Origin: Marinosulfonomonas sp. | GTDB lineage: Bacteria; Pseudomonadota; Alphaproteobacteria; Rhodobacterales; Rhodobacteraceae | Assembly (NCBI GenBank): GCA_015488685.1 | Contig: WFNH01000040.1 | Location: forward strand, 1 to 48,301 | DNA: 48,301 nucleotides | Direction of reading: 5' to 3' | Shown: one piece after another, positions 25,029-34,726 of the stretch | How positions within the stretch are numbered: the stretch's first letter is position 1 | Layout of the letters: the number at the start of each line of letters is the position of its first letter | Position numbers and translations under genes: made by a program | Notes under the pieces: generated by a model | What the model saw: the letters and a program-made list of their open reading frames with translations, nothing else | Told to the model about the DNA's origin: nothing | Databases searched by the model: none

Positions 25029-26300
25029 ATGACCCAAGAAACCCTGAACCTTGCCGATCTGAAGGCAAAAACACCCAAAGACCTGCTGGAATACGCAGAA
25101 GAACTGGAAATCGAAAACGCTTCGACCATGCGCAAAGGCGAGATTATGTTCTCGATCCTGAAAGAACGCGCCGAGGATGGTTGGGAAATTTCCGGTGACG
25201 GTGTGCTGGAAGTGCTGCAAGACGGATTCGGATTTCTGCGCTCGACCGAAGCAAATTATCTACCCGGCCCTGATGATATCTATGTTTCCCCTGAAATGAT
25301 CCGCCAGATGTCACTGCGAACTGGCGACACAATCGAAGGCGTGATCCGCGCGCCCGATGATAACGAGCGCTATTTCGCGATGACCAAAGTGACAAAGATC
25401 AACTTTGAAGATCCGGAAAAGAACAAGCACAAGATCAACTTTGACAATCTGACCCCGCTTTATCCGGATGAACGGTTCAATCTGGAACTGGACGACCCGA
25501 CCGTCAAAGACAGATCCGCCCGCATCATCGATCTGGTTGCGCCTATCGGCAAAGGCCAGCGTTGTCTGATCGTGGCACCGCCCCGCACCGGTAAGACGGT
25601 TTTGTTGCAAAATATAGCGACCTCGATCGCGGCGAACCATCCGGAATGTTATCTGATCGTTTTGCTGATTGACGAACGCCCTGAAGAAGTAACCGACATG
25701 CAGCGCAGCGTTAAGGGCGAGGTTGTGTCCTCGACCTTTGATGAACCTGCCTCGCGTCACGTTGCTGTTTCCGAAATGGTAATCGAAAAAGCCAAGCGGT
25801 TGGTCGAACACAGACGCGACGTTGTGATCCTGCTGGATTCGATCACCCGTTTGGGTCGCGCCTTTAACACGGTTGTGCCCTCGTCTGGCAAGGTCCTGAC
25901 CGGCGGTGTCGATGCAAACGCCCTACAGCGCCCGAAACGCTTTTTCGGCGCTGCACGTAATATCGAGGAAGGTGGCTCGCTTACCATTATTTCAACCGCG
26001 CTGATTGATACCGGCAGCCGGATGGACGAAGTGATCTTTGAAGAATTCAAAGGCACGGGCAACTCGGAAATTGTGCTGGACCGCAAGGTGGCCGATAAAC
26101 GTGTGTTCCCGGCGATGGACATCCTGAAATCCGGCACCCGGAAAGAGGAACTTCTCGTCAACGCAAAAGACCTGCAAAAAACCTATGTCCTGCGCCGCAT
26201 CCTGAACCCGATGGGCACTACAGATGCAATCGAATTCCTGATGTCGAAGTTGAAGCAAACCAAATCAAATGCGGAATTCTTCGATTCAATGAACACATAA
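25029..26300 (+). CDS. rho: Transcription termination factor Rho
   Basis: Hexameric RNA helicase of 423 residues. The N-terminal RNA-binding domain includes Asp-Gly-Phe-Gly-Phe-Leu-Arg and Asp-Asp-Ile-Tyr-Val-Ser (cold-shock-like fold). Walker A is Ala-Pro-Pro-Arg-Thr-Gly-Lys-Thr around Lys189, followed by [11 protein letters not shown]. The arginine finger region [14 protein letters not shown] is intact. I use the ATG at 25029, which gives the length of relatives; a GTG at 25002 would add nine atypical residues. Rho is likely important here because several convergent genes lack intrinsic terminators. Confidence 0.97.
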   Translation: MTQETLNLADLKAKTPKDLLEYAEELEIENASTMRKGEIMFSILKERAEDGWEISGDGVLEVLQDGFGFLRSTEANYLPGPDDIYVSPEMIRQMSLRTGDTIEGVIRAPDDNERYFAMTKVTKINFEDPEKNKHKINFDNLTPLYPDERFNLELDDPTVKDRSARIIDLVAPIGKGQRCLIVAPPRTGKTVLLQNIATSIAANHPECYLIVLLIDERPEEVTDMQRSVKGEVVSSTFDEPASRHVAVSEMVIEKAKRLVEHRRDVVILLDSITRLGRAFNTVVPSSGKVLTGGVDANALQRPKRFFGAARNIEEGGSLTIISTALIDTGSRMDEVIFEEFKGTGNSEIVLDRKVADKRVFPAMDILKSGTRKEELLVNAKDLQKTYVLRRILNPMGTTDAIEFLMSKLKQTKSNAEFFDSMNT

Positions 26301-26333
26301 CTTTTTGTTTAATAACAAATAGTTGGATGAAAT

Positions 26334-27623
26334 ATGAGCACGATTTACGCCTTGGCAACGGCGCTTGGGAAATCCGGCGTGGCCGTCATACGCCTGTCTG
26401 GTCCCCGCGCGCTGATGGCGGCGAAAACCCTAGCGGGATCGCTGCCTGAACCGCGTATCGCTGGCCTGCGGGTGCTTAAGGATACTGACGGCGTGCTGCT
26501 GGACCAAGCGCTTGTTCTGACGTTCATGGCAGGCCACAGTTTTACTGGTGAAGACGTAGCCGAACTGCACCTGCACGGCGGCCCTGCCACCATCAAGGCC
26601 GTGCTGCAAACGCTGGGTGATATCGACGGTCTGCGCATGGCCGAGCCGGGCGAATTCACCCGCCGTGCCTTGGAGAACGGCTGTCTTGATCTGGCCCAGA
26701 TCGAAGGGCTGTCCGATCTGCTCGAAGCCGAAACCGAGGCCCAACGCAAACAGGCGCTGCGGGTATTTTCCGGCGCTCTGGGCGACAAGGCCGAAAACTG
26801 GCGCAGCCAGTTAATCCGCGCCGCTGCTCTGCTGGAAGCCACGATAGATTTTGCTGACGAAGATGTGCCGGTGGATGTCACGCCCGAGGTTTCCGACCTG
26901 CTAAATTCGGTCATAGCCGCGCTTAATGTCGAGGCCAGCGGCGTGCAAATGTCCGAACGAATCCGTGATGGATTTGAGGTGGCGATTGTAGGTGCGCCCA
27001 ACGTGGGAAAATCATCTTTGCTGAACCGTCTGGCCGGTCGTGATGCGGCGATCACCTCGGAAATTGCCGGCACAACTCGGGATGTGATTGAGGTGCGGAT
27101 GGACCTGAGTGGCCTGCCTGTCACAATTCTGGATACTGCTGGACTGCGGGAAACAGACGATACGGTTGAAGGGATCGGTATTGAACGGGCGCTGGAACGC
27201 GCCAGAAATGCCGATCTGCGGGTCTTCCTCTATGATACGGAACCGGTAAACCTGCCCTTGCAGCCGGAAAAGGACGACATCATCCTGCGTAGCAAGGCGG
27301 ATTTGTATAATGGTGATGCGGATTCCGTATCGGGTAAAACCGGTAAGGGCCTGTTCGAACTGACCAACCGCATCGCTGAAATCCTGCAAAACCGCGCCGC
27401 CGGGGCCAGCACGGCGATCCGCGAACGGCATAGAACCGCCATTCTGACCGCCCTTGCCGCATTGGAATCAGCTAAAACTGTGCTGGAATATGGTATGGAT
27501 CAATCCGAACTGGCCGCCGAAGACCTGCGCACCGCCATCCGCGCCCTTGATTCATTGGTCGGTCGTGTCGATGTAGAGCATATTCTGGACGAAATATTCG
27601 CCAGTTTTTGCTTGGGTAAATAA
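26334..27623 (+). CDS. mnmE: tRNA uridine-34 modification GTPase MnmE (TrmE)
   Basis: A 429-residue GTPase. The N-terminal folate-binding domain (1-115) contains Gly-Gly-Pro-Ala and Pro-Gly-Glu-Phe-Thr-Arg-Arg-Ala. The G domain, inserted in a helical domain, has the P-loop Gly-Ala-Pro-Asn-Val-Gly-Lys-Ser near 220-227, Gly-Thr-Thr-Arg-Asp (G2) and Asp-Thr-Ala-Gly-Leu-Arg-Glu (G3). The C-terminus is Phe-Cys-Leu-Gly-Lys, the conserved Cys-x-Gly-Lys. With MnmG it makes the 5-carboxymethylaminomethyl group on wobble uridines. It precedes mnmG, and the mnmG ribosome-binding site overlaps its stop codon. Confidence 0.97.
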   Translation: MSTIYALATALGKSGVAVIRLSGPRALMAAKTLAGSLPEPRIAGLRVLKDTDGVLLDQALVLTFMAGHSFTGEDVAELHLHGGPATIKAVLQTLGDIDGLRMAEPGEFTRRALENGCLDLAQIEGLSDLLEAETEAQRKQALRVFSGALGDKAENWRSQLIRAAALLEATIDFADEDVPVDVTPEVSDLLNSVIAALNVEASGVQMSERIRDGFEVAIVGAPNVGKSSLLNRLAGRDAAITSEIAGTTRDVIEVRMDLSGLPVTILDTAGLRETDDTVEGIGIERALERARNADLRVFLYDTEPVNLPLQPEKDDIILRSKADLYNGDADSVSGKTGKGLFELTNRIAEILQNRAAGASTAIRERHRTAILTALAALESAKTVLEYGMDQSELAAEDLRTAIRALDSLVGRVDVEHILDEIFASFCLGK

Positions 27624-27626
27624 GGA
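27622..27626 (+). promoter_or_regulatory. Ribosome-binding site of mnmG
   Basis: AAGGA overlaps the mnmE stop codon. It ends 9 bases before the GTG at 27636 but directly abuts the TTG at 27627, so the spacing favours the GTG start. The space between contains most of the parS site. Confidence 0.5.
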
Positions 27627-27627
27627 T

Positions 27628-27643
27628 TGTTTCACGTGAAACA
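27628..27643. other. parS centromere site 1, over the mnmG start
   Basis: TGTTTCACGTGAAACA is a perfect 16-bp palindrome identical to the consensus parS bound by chromosomal ParB. It spans the mnmG initiation region, including the likely GTG start, and is 3.4 kb from the centre of the putative origin and about 3.3 kb upstream of parB. Confidence 0.97.
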
Positions 27644-29504
27644 TCGGAACTTTGATGTAATTGTCGTTGGCGGAGGCCACGCAGGCAGCGATGCCGCCCA
27701 CGCAGCGGCCCGTATGGGCGCGCGAACAGCGCTGATCACCCTGTCAAAATCCGGTATCGGCGTGATGTCCTGTAACCCCGCGATCGGCGGGTTGGGCAAA
27801 GGTCACCTTGTTCGCGAGATTGACGCACTGGATGGCGTAATGGGCCGCGTGGCGGACAAGGCCGGAATCCAGTTTCGTCTGCTGAACCGCCGCAAAGGCC
27901 CTGCCGTTCAAGGACCCCGTGCGCAAGCAGACAGAAAGATCTACCGCCAAACCATGCTGACCGAGATTGAAGCACAAGAAAACCTGCATGTCATTGAGGG
28001 CGAAGTTACTGACCTTTTGGTGAATAATGCCGTTATTTCAGGCGTTTCCCTTGCTGATGGATCCGAAATCACCGCGCCTTCTGTTATCCTGACCACCGGA
28101 ACCTTTCTACGCGGTGTGATCCATATCGGTGACGTTTCGCGCCCCGGCGGACGCATGGGCGATAAGCCGTCCATTAAACTGGCCGAGCGTCTGGACAGTT
28201 TCGATCTTGCCCTTGGCCGCCTGAAAACCGGTACACCGCCCCGTCTGGATGGGCGCACGATCAACTGGGATATTCTGGAAAGCCAACCGGGTGACGATGA
28301 TCCGGTGATGTTTTCCTTTTTATCGAAAGGGCCTGCTGTGCGGCAGGTTTCCTGCGGAATCACGCACACAAACAAGGGCACGCACGACATTATCCGCGAA
28401 AACCTTGAAAAATCAGCGATGTATGGCGGACGTATCGACGGTGTTGGCCCGCGCTATTGCCCCTCGATCGAAGATAAAATCGTGCGTTTTGCAGATAAAA
28501 CCTCGCATCAGATCTTTCTGGAGCCAGAAGGGCTGGACGATCACACAATTTATCCAAACGGAATTTCAACCTCTTTGCCTGAATCCGTGCAGGAGGATTA
28601 CGTCCATTCCATTGTCGGCCTTGAGACCGCAAAGATCCTGCAACCGGGTTATGCGATCGAATATGACTATATTGACCCCCGAGCCCTTGGCCCGACTTTG
28701 GAAGTGAAGAATGTTCCAGGCCTATATCTTGCGGGTCAGATCAACGGAACTACAGGATATGAGGAGGCTGCGGCGCAAGGGTTAGTTGCGGGTCTGAATG
28801 CTGCGCGTAATGCTATTGATGGCGATCCGGTGCTGTTCAGCCGCTCGGATTCATATATTGGCGTGATGATTGATGACTTGATTACGCGCGGGGTATCCGA
28901 GCCTTACCGCATGTTTACATCCCGCGCTGAATTCCGGCTTTCATTGCGGGCCGACAATGCGGATCAGCGCCTTACACCTATTGGGTTAGAGGTGGGGTGT
29001 GTTGGCAAAACCCGTAAAAAAGCGTTTGAAAACAAAATGAACGCAATGAATATGGCCCTTGCAAGCTTGAAGGACATGACGTTCACACCCAAAGAAGTTG
29101 CTGCGCAAGGGGTCAAGATCAATCAGGATGGAAAACGGCGGGATGGCTATGCCCTGTTGGCTTTTCAGGATGTTGATTTCTCGGAATTGATGAAAATGCG
29201 GCCAGAACTGGAAACTGTTCCGCCCGAAATTGGACAACAGATCAAACGGCAGGCCACCTATGCACATTATATTGTGCGGCAGGGAAAAGATGTCGAAGCG
29301 ATTAAACGCGATGAAGCGCACAATATCCCACAGGATTTTGATTATTCAGCGGTAATCGGGCTTTCGAATGAACTGCGATCAAAGCTGAAAACTGTGCGTC
29401 CTGCCACATTGGGACAGGCAGGGCGCATTGACGGCATGACACCAGCAGCGTTGACGTTGATCTTGGCGGTGTTGAAACAAGCAAACAGAAAGAAAAAGGC
29501 CTGA
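27636..29504 (+). CDS. mnmG: tRNA uridine-34 modification flavoenzyme MnmG (GidA)
   Basis: FAD enzyme of 622 residues. The dinucleotide-binding loop Val-Val-Gly-Gly-Gly-His-Ala-Gly (about 10-17) is followed by the GidA signatures [11 protein letters not shown] and [10 protein letters not shown]. Gly-Tyr-Glu-Glu-Ala-Ala-Ala-Gln-Gly and Ala-Glu-Phe-Arg-Leu lie in the second half; a helical C-terminal domain binds MnmE. The start is either GTG at 27636 (AAGGA at 9 bases) or TTG at 27627, which would add Met-Phe-His-Val-type residues encoded by parS. Either way the parS site lies on the translation start. Confidence 0.96.
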   Translation: MKHRNFDVIVVGGGHAGSDAAHAAARMGARTALITLSKSGIGVMSCNPAIGGLGKGHLVREIDALDGVMGRVADKAGIQFRLLNRRKGPAVQGPRAQADRKIYRQTMLTEIEAQENLHVIEGEVTDLLVNNAVISGVSLADGSEITAPSVILTTGTFLRGVIHIGDVSRPGGRMGDKPSIKLAERLDSFDLALGRLKTGTPPRLDGRTINWDILESQPGDDDPVMFSFLSKGPAVRQVSCGITHTNKGTHDIIRENLEKSAMYGGRIDGVGPRYCPSIEDKIVRFADKTSHQIFLEPEGLDDHTIYPNGISTSLPESVQEDYVHSIVGLETAKILQPGYAIEYDYIDPRALGPTLEVKNVPGLYLAGQINGTTGYEEAAAQGLVAGLNAARNAIDGDPVLFSRSDSYIGVMIDDLITRGVSEPYRMFTSRAEFRLSLRADNADQRLTPIGLEVGCVGKTRKKAFENKMNAMNMALASLKDMTFTPKEVAAQGVKINQDGKRRDGYALLAFQDVDFSELMKMRPELETVPPEIGQQIKRQATYAHYIVRQGKDVEAIKRDEAHNIPQDFDYSAVIGLSNELRSKLKTVRPATLGQAGRIDGMTPAALTLILAVLKQANRKKKA

Positions 29505-29509
29505 TCAGC

Positions 29510-30133
29510 ATGGATTACCGTGATGCCTTTCAGGCCGAATTTAATGTTTCACGTGAAACAATGGCCCTTCTGGATGATTATGCCGCCTTGCTGAGAAAAT
29601 GGAATCCGGCGATTAATCTGGTATCCAAAAGCACGATTGACGCCCTTTGGCAGCGTCATTTCCACGATTCGGCACAGATTTACCAGTTTCAGCCGGAAAA
29701 ATCCTGCCATTGGGCCGATCTGGGCAGCGGTGGCGGTTTTCCGGCGCTGGTTTTGGCCGCTTTTGCAAAAAAGGATTCGCCTGAAACCCGGTTTACATTG
29801 ATTGAAAGTGATCTAAGGAAATGTACTTTCTTGCGTACTGTTATCCGTGACCTTGGGCTGAATGCGACAGTAATCACAGCAAGAATCGAGGAAACTGAAG
29901 GATTGGGTGCAGATATTCTAACCGCCCGTGCATTGGCATCTTTGGACAAATTGCTGGAGTTCGCAAACCTGCACCTAAGCCCTTCTGGCACTGCAATTTT
30001 CCCCAAGGGCGATAGGTTTCAGGCGGAAATCGCCCAGGCAAAGGTGAATTGGCGCTTTGATCTAGAGGAAATCCCCAGTAAAACGAATCCTACCGGCGCA
30101 ATTCTGAAAATTGGAGGCATATCGCGTGTCTAA
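29510..30133 (+). CDS. rsmG: 16S rRNA G527 N7-methyltransferase RsmG (GidB)
   Basis: A 207-residue class I methyltransferase. The SAM loop Ala-Asp-Leu-Gly-Ser-Gly-Gly-Gly-Phe-Pro-Ala-Leu (about 68-79) is the RsmG hallmark; Lys-Trp-Asn-Pro-Ala-Ile-Asn-Leu-Val and Thr-Ala-Arg-Ala-Leu-Ala-Ser-Leu are also typical. It methylates G527 of 16S rRNA near the streptomycin site. It lies 5 bp after mnmG. A perfect parS inside it encodes Val-Ser-Arg-Glu-Thr near the N-terminus. Its last 8 bp overlap parA. Confidence 0.96.
   Translation: MDYRDAFQAEFNVSRETMALLDDYAALLRKWNPAINLVSKSTIDALWQRHFHDSAQIYQFQPEKSCHWADLGSGGGFPALVLAAFAKKDSPETRFTLIESDLRKCTFLRTVIRDLGLNATVITARIEETEGLGADILTARALASLDKLLEFANLHLSPSGTAIFPKGDRFQAEIAQAKVNWRFDLEEIPSKTNPTGAILKIGGISRV
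29545..29560. other. parS centromere site 2, inside rsmG
   Basis: A second perfect TGTTTCACGTGAAACA, 1.9 kb from the first, lies within codons 12-17 of rsmG and is read there as Asn/Val-Ser-Arg-Glu-Thr. It is about 570 bp upstream of parA, so ParB bound here could spread over the parAB genes. Confidence 0.97.
30113..30117 (+). promoter_or_regulatory. Ribosome-binding site setting the parA start
   Basis: GGAGG inside the 3' end of rsmG lies 8 bases before the GTG at 30126. The alternative in-frame TTG at 30111 overlaps this element and would have no ribosome site, so GTG is the parA start. Confidence 0.75.
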
Positions 30134-30947
30134 TCCGACCCGCCCGAAGGGGCCACGCATTATCGCAATCGCAAACCAGAAAGGCGGGGTTGGCAAAACG
30201 ACTACCACGATTAATCTGGGTGCTGCATTGGCCGCCGAAGGCTTTAATGTTCTATTGGTGGACCTTGATCCGCAAGGGAACGCGTCGACCGGGTTGGGTA
30301 TTGAGAATGAAGAACGTGATTATAATACCTATGATTTGTTGATAGGTGATGTTCCCCTACAAGATATTGTGCAAGAATCCGAAGTTGATGGTCTTCTGAT
30401 TGTTCCGGCAACAACGGATCTTAGTTCGGCAGATATTGAATTGATGTCGAATGAAAAGCGTAGTTTTCTGCTTTATGATGCTTTGCGTCAGCCTGCGATG
30501 GACGAATACAATCTAGATTTTATTCTTATTGACTGCCCGCCGTCGCTGAATCTTTTGACGGTTAATGCAATGGTCTCGGCCCATTCTGTGTTGGTGCCAC
30601 TTCAAAGTGAATTCTTTGCGCTTGAAGGATTGTCCCAACTTGTTCTTTCGGTGCGTGAGGTTCGGCAGACCGCCAACAAGAACCTGCGGATCGAAGGGAT
30701 TGTGCTGACGATGTATGACAAACGTAACCGCCTGTCGCAACAAGTTGAAAAAGATGCGCGCGACAATCTGGGTGAACTGGTTTTCAAAACCATTATTCCC
30801 CGCAATGTGCGTGTATCCGAAGCGCCGTCATTCGGGATGCCCGTGATCGAATATGATCCAAAATCAAAAGGTGCGCGGGCCTATGTCAAGCTGTCCCACG
30901 AACTGGCCAAAAAGAATGATGTAACCCCAAGCAGAAAAGGAAGCTGA
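30126..30947 (+). CDS. parA: Chromosome-partitioning ATPase ParA
   Basis: A 273-residue deviant-Walker ATPase. Walker A' is Lys-Gly-Gly-Val-Gly-Lys-Thr-Thr at residues 19-26, with the signature first lysine; Val-Asp-Leu-Asp-Pro-Gln-Gly-Asn and Ile-Asp-Cys-Pro-Pro-Ser-Leu (Walker B) follow. It binds DNA as an ATP dimer and moves ParB-parS complexes after replication. The start is GTG, set by GGAGG at 30113-30117, and overlaps rsmG by 8 bp. parB follows after 1 bp. Confidence 0.97.
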   Translation: MSNPTRPKGPRIIAIANQKGGVGKTTTTINLGAALAAEGFNVLLVDLDPQGNASTGLGIENEERDYNTYDLLIGDVPLQDIVQESEVDGLLIVPATTDLSSADIELMSNEKRSFLLYDALRQPAMDEYNLDFILIDCPPSLNLLTVNAMVSAHSVLVPLQSEFFALEGLSQLVLSVREVRQTANKNLRIEGIVLTMYDKRNRLSQQVEKDARDNLGELVFKTIIPRNVRVSEAPSFGMPVIEYDPKSKGARAYVKLSHELAKKNDVTPSRKGS

Positions 30948-30948
30948 A

Positions 30949-31833
30949 ATGGCTGGCAAAAGACATGAACGGCGCGGTTTGGGGCGCGGACTTTCGGCGC
31001 TGATGTCGGATGTGGCGGCGGATACGGCGCCAGCGTCCGAGGGTGGTTCAGTGACAAGGGCCGAGCAGATTGTCCCGATCGAAAAGATTGCCCCGAACCC
31101 GGATCAGCCACGGCGCGATTTTCCGGTGCAGGATATGGATGATTTGGCGGCATCTATAAAGGAAAAGGGCGTCATTCAGCCCTTGATTGTTCGTGTAATA
31201 TCAGATGGTTATGAGATTGTAGCAGGCGAGAGGCGCTGGCGGGCCGCGCAGATGGCCAAGCTGCATGAACTGCCGGTTATCATCCGTGATTATACCGATA
31301 CCGAAGTGCTGGAAATCGCAATTATTGAAAATATCCAGCGCGCTGATCTGAACCCGGTGGAAGAGGCGGCGGGTTATCAGCAGCTGATGGATAAATTCGG
31401 TCATACGCAGGAAAAACTGGCCGCTGCTTTGGGGAAAAGCCGTAGCCACATTGCCAACCTGATGCGCCTGTTGCAACTGCCCAAAGAAGTGCTGGATTTA
31501 CTAAAAGATGGCAAGTTGACAGCGGGTCATGCACGCGCACTGATCACAACTGAAAACCCCGTTGCGTTGGCGCGACAGGTGGTGAAACAGGGGCTTTCGG
31601 TTCGCGAAACAGAACGGTTGGCGAAGGCACCGAAAGCCCGTCCGGAAAAAGTGAAATTGCAGCCTGCAAAGGATGCCGACACACGCGCGCTCGAAGGCGA
31701 TTTGTCGGCCAATCTGGGAATGAAGGTTTCGGTGGATCACAAGGCAGGTAAGGAATCAGGCAAGCTGACGATCAGCTATAAAACGCTCGAGGAACTGGAT
31801 GATTTGTGCCGTCTGCTATCGGCTACGTCGTAG
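30949..31833 (+). CDS. parB: Chromosome-partitioning CTPase/DNA-binding protein ParB
   Basis: A 294-residue ParB. The N-terminal Arg-Arg-Gly-Leu-Gly-Arg-Gly-Leu-Ser-Ala-Leu segment contacts ParA. The CTP-binding domain has Asn-Pro-Asp-Gln-Pro-Arg and the Gly-Glu-Arg-Arg-Trp-Arg-Ala motif. The helix-turn-helix region reads Gly-Lys-Ser-Arg-Ser-His-Ile-Ala-Asn-Leu-Met-Arg-Leu, and a C-terminal dimer domain closes the protein. It should load at the two parS sites upstream. It lies 1 bp after parA and its end overlaps the leftward DUF454 gene by 11 bp. Confidence 0.97.
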   Translation: MAGKRHERRGLGRGLSALMSDVAADTAPASEGGSVTRAEQIVPIEKIAPNPDQPRRDFPVQDMDDLAASIKEKGVIQPLIVRVISDGYEIVAGERRWRAAQMAKLHELPVIIRDYTDTEVLEIAIIENIQRADLNPVEEAAGYQQLMDKFGHTQEKLAAALGKSRSHIANLMRLLQLPKEVLDLLKDGKLTAGHARALITTENPVALARQVVKQGLSVRETERLAKAPKARPEKVKLQPAKDADTRALEGDLSANLGMKVSVDHKAGKESGKLTISYKTLEELDDLCRLLSATS

Positions 31834-32176
31834 GGCGCGTCCAGATATACAATAGAACGCCGGATAAAACGACGCCCTGAATGGTAATGATATAGGCCTT
31901 CAGGCCAATGATGAACGGAATAACAAAGGCGACAAGGATTGAAGCGGTGGCGTAAATCTTGACCCGTTTGCTCATCCCGCCGTTTTCACGCCATTCACGA
32001 ATCCAGGGGCCGAAAACCGCGTGATCCAGCATCCAGTCATGCAGCCTGTCGGACGATTTGGAAAAGAAAAACGCCGAAAGCAGCACCAGCGGCACCGTAG
32101 GCAACAGCGGTAGAAACGCACCGATAATGCCCAATGCGAGCGAGGCAAGACCCAGCAGTAACCAAACCAGTTTCAT
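31823..32176 (-). CDS. DUF454 (YbaN-type) small inner-membrane protein
   Basis: A 117-residue protein with three or four hydrophobic segments. The N-terminal Gly-Ile-Ile-Gly-Ala-Phe-Leu-Pro-Leu-Leu-Pro-Thr-Val-Pro is the DUF454 hallmark, followed by a short soluble loop with Phe-Gly-Pro-Trp-Ile-Arg-Glu-Trp. The function of this family is unknown. It is last in the leftward rph-rdgB-hemW run, 4 bp after hemW, and its end overlaps parB by 11 bp. Confidence 0.88.
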   Translation of the reverse strand: MKLVWLLLGLASLALGIIGAFLPLLPTVPLVLLSAFFFSKSSDRLHDWMLDHAVFGPWIREWRENGGMSKRVKIYATASILVAFVIPFIIGLKAYIITIQGVVLSGVLLYIWTRPTT

Positions 32177-32180
32177 GCGC

Positions 32181-33341
32181 TTACTCCGCTAACAGTTCTT
32201 TGATGATGGCATTCAGAACGGGACGGCCCTGCGGGGTTGCGATTAGGCGGTTGTCTTGCAGGGTAACGAGGTCATAGTTAGATAACATATTGATACTATT
32301 ATATTTAATTTGTTTTCCAGCCAGATTTTCATACCGTAGCAGGTCAATCCCGTCTGTCACCCGAAGCCCCATCATCAGATATTCGTCGGCGCGTTCATTC
32401 GCACTCTGGGCTTGCCGTGGCAGTTCTCCGTTTCCAGTTTTCAGCACGGACTCCAGCCAGCTTTGCGGTGATTTCGGGCATTCTGTGGCATATCGCACCC
32501 CGTCCAAAGTCAGCCGCCCATGCGCCCCCGGTCCGATACCGGCGTAATCGCCCGCATGCCAATAAATAAGGTTATGGCGTGATTGCGATCCGGACTTGGC
32601 GTGGTTCGATATTTCGTAAGCTTCAAAACCGGCGGCGGCCGTCAATTCCTGCGTCAACTCATACATATCCGCCGCAAGATCCTCTTGCGGCAGGCCGTGC
32701 AAACCACCAGCGGCATGGCGGGTACCGAATGCGGTGCCGGATTCGATTGTCAGTTGGTACAGCGACAGGTGGTCGGCGGCCATGTTCAGTGCCTCGGTCA
32801 GTTCCGCGCGCCATTCGGGCAAGGTTTGGTCCTGACGCGCATAGATCAGGTCGAAATTGATCCGGTCAAACAGGTTTGTGGCGGTGTCAAAGGCGGCGCG
32901 GGCCTCGGCCACGGTATGCAGACGGCCAAGGCGGCGCAGATCGGGATCGTTCAATGCCTGAATTCCGATAGAAACGCGGTTCACACCGGCGTCTTTGTAG
33001 CCCGCAAAGCGGCTGGCCTCGACCGATGTCGGGTTGGCCTCGAGGGTGATTTCGATGTCGTTGCTTAACGTCCAGCATTCCCGCACCTTGGACAGGATTG
33101 CCTCCACTGTTTCAGGTAACATCAGGCTGGGTGTGCCACCGCCGAAAAATACGCTTTTAAGCGGTTTAGAGCCTGTTTCTGCCGCAATCCGACCAATTTC
33201 GGAAACATAGGCCTGCGCCCATTTCTGCTGGTCTATTTCCGCCGCTACATGGGAATTGAAGTCGCAATAGGGGCATTTCGAGAGGCAAAACGGCCAGTGG
33301 ATATAGAGGCCAAAGCCCCCCTGCTGCCAATCCTCAGGCAA
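32181..33341 (-). CDS. hemW: HemW-like radical SAM protein
   Basis: Radical SAM protein of about 386 residues. The iron-sulfur motif Cys-Leu-Ser-Lys-Cys-Pro-Tyr-Cys (Cys19, Cys23, Cys26) follows Gly-Leu-Tyr-Ile-His-Trp-Pro-Phe. Phe-Gly-Gly-Gly-Thr-Pro-Ser-Leu and Ser-Ile-Gly-Ile-Gln-Ala-Leu are typical. Enzymes of this branch are haem chaperones rather than coproporphyrinogen dehydrogenases, although often labelled HemN. The start is uncertain: a TTG at 33341 has AGGG at 5 bases and gives the usual N-terminus, while an ATG at 33371 lies deeper inside rdgB without a ribosome site. I chose the TTG, which overlaps rdgB by 8 bp. Confidence 0.9.
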   Translation of the reverse strand: MPEDWQQGGFGLYIHWPFCLSKCPYCDFNSHVAAEIDQQKWAQAYVSEIGRIAAETGSKPLKSVFFGGGTPSLMLPETVEAILSKVRECWTLSNDIEITLEANPTSVEASRFAGYKDAGVNRVSIGIQALNDPDLRRLGRLHTVAEARAAFDTATNLFDRINFDLIYARQDQTLPEWRAELTEALNMAADHLSLYQLTIESGTAFGTRHAAGGLHGLPQEDLAADMYELTQELTAAAGFEAYEISNHAKSGSQSRHNLIYWHAGDYAGIGPGAHGRLTLDGVRYATECPKSPQSWLESVLKTGNGELPRQAQSANERADEYLMMGLRVTDGIDLLRYENLAGKQIKYNSINMLSNYDLVTLQDNRLIATPQGRPVLNAIIKELLAE

Positions 33342-33942
33342 AACAGCCCTGAACCAATTTGGTAAAGGCATCGGCGCGGTGGCTGATCGCCTTTTTATCC
33401 GCAGGGTCCATTTCGCCAAAGGTCAGATCATGACCGGTGGGCAGGAATACCGGATCAAACCCGAACCCGTTTTCCCCGCGCATCGGCCAGACCAGCCGAC
33501 CCTCAACTCGGCCCTCGAAGATTTCGTCGTGACCGTCCGGCCATGCCAGACACAGGGTGCAGTTAAAGGCTGCGGTGCGGGGTTCGGGGGCGTTTTTTGC
33601 TTCCAGTAAATCCCAGACCTTTTTCATCGCCATCGGAAAATCGCGCCCCTTCGGGGTTTCGGCCCAATCAGCGGTATAAACCCCCGGCGCGCCGTCCAGT
33701 GCATCAACCGTGATGCCGCTATCGTCGGACAAAGCAGGTAAACTGCTGGCTTTGGCCGCAAAATGCGCCTTGATACGGGCGTTGCCGGCGAATGTGTCTT
33801 CGGTTTCCTCGGGTTCTTCCAGCCCCAGCTCGCCCGCCGAAGTTACCGAAATCCCGAAGGGTTTCAGCAACTCGGCAATTTCCACCAGTTTCCCGGCGTT
33901 ATGCGTGGCGATAACCAGCTTATCCCCGTCAAACCGGCGCAT
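33334..33942 (-). CDS. rdgB: RdgB/HAM1-type XTP/dITP pyrophosphatase
   Basis: A 202-residue house-cleaning pyrophosphatase. Signatures are Ile-Ala-Thr-His-Asn-Ala-Gly-Lys (substrate loop), [11 protein letters not shown] (catalytic Asp) and Phe-Gly-Phe-Asp-Pro-Val-Phe, then Lys-Lys-Ala-Ile-Ser-His-Arg. It removes ITP, dITP and XTP from the nucleotide pool. I chose the ATG at 33942, which follows the rph stop immediately; a TTG at 33951 would overlap rph. It overlaps hemW by 8 bp. Confidence 0.95.
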   Translation of the reverse strand: MRRFDGDKLVIATHNAGKLVEIAELLKPFGISVTSAGELGLEEPEETEDTFAGNARIKAHFAAKASSLPALSDDSGITVDALDGAPGVYTADWAETPKGRDFPMAMKKVWDLLEAKNAPEPRTAAFNCTLCLAWPDGHDEIFEGRVEGRLVWPMRGENGFGFDPVFLPTGHDLTFGEMDPADKKAISHRADAFTKLVQGCFA

Positions 33943-33943
33943 A

Positions 33944-34654
33944 TCAGGCAACCGCCGCCTGTTGCGCGGCCATCAGTTCGGCGACACCTTTGTCGGCCAA
34001 ATCCAGCAGCGTGTTCATCTGGTCACGGGAATAGGTCGATCCCTCGGCCGACATCTGCACTTCGATCATCTGGCCGTTGCCCAGCAGAACAAAGTTACCA
34101 TCAACACCCGCTTCAGAATCCTCGGGGTAGTCCAGATCCAGCACCGGCTGGCCCGCGTAAATGCCACAGCTAACAGCAGCAACCGGATCAATCAGCGGAT
34201 CGGAAATAACATCGCCTGCCTTCATCAGTTTGTTCACCGCCAAACGCAACGCCACCCAGCCGCCGGTGATCGAGGCACAGCGCGTGCCGCCATCGGCCTG
34301 AATCACATCGCAATCGACCGTGATCTGACGTTCGCCCAAAGCCACCCGATCAACACCGGCGCGCAAACTGCGGCCAATAAGGCGCTGGATTTCCTGCGTG
34401 CGTCCGGATTGCCCGTTCTTGGCCTCGCGGCGCATCCGCGTGTTGGTGGCGCGGGGCAACATGCCGTATTCTGCTGTGACCCATCCCAGACCGGACCCCT
34501 TCAAAAACCGCGGCACACCCGGGTCAATCGTGGCGGTGCACAAAACATGGGTATCGCCGCATTTGATCAGGCACGACCCTTCGGCGTGTTTTGTGATGCC
34601 GGTCTCGATTGAAATCGGGCGCATTTCGTCTACATTTCTACCAGAGGGGCGCAT
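33944..34654 (-). CDS. rph: Ribonuclease PH
   Basis: A 236-residue phosphorolytic exoribonuclease. It begins Met-Arg-Pro-Ser-Gly-Arg as in the family, with Gly-Asp-Thr-His-Val-Leu-Cys-Thr-Ala, Arg-Ser-Leu-Arg-Ala-Gly-Val-Asp and [11 protein letters not shown] (phosphate and metal site). It trims tRNA 3' ends. It heads the leftward rph-rdgB-hemW-DUF454 group and is divergent from hrcA with a 72-bp gap that must hold both promoters. Confidence 0.96.
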   Translation of the reverse strand: MRPSGRNVDEMRPISIETGITKHAEGSCLIKCGDTHVLCTATIDPGVPRFLKGSGLGWVTAEYGMLPRATNTRMRREAKNGQSGRTQEIQRLIGRSLRAGVDRVALGERQITVDCDVIQADGGTRCASITGGWVALRLAVNKLMKAGDVISDPLIDPVAAVSCGIYAGQPVLDLDYPEDSEAGVDGNFVLLGNGQMIEVQMSAEGSTYSRDQMNTLLDLADKGVAELMAAQQAAVA

Positions 34655-34726
34655 GGTGTGTCCTTTATCTATGAGCTATGCTGAGATACCTGTGCTAAAG
34701 GCGCAAAAGCAACCTGAAAGTGGCCG

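Noticed and set aside
26302-26320. Small hairpin after rho (TTTGTT-TAAT-AACAAA)
   Set aside because: The stem is all A/T except one pair and has no T-tail. It is too weak to call as a terminator.
32281-32335. Locally AT-rich patch within hemW
   Set aside because: It stays in frame, encodes a plausible C-terminal segment and is only about 50 bp. It does not look like an insertion.
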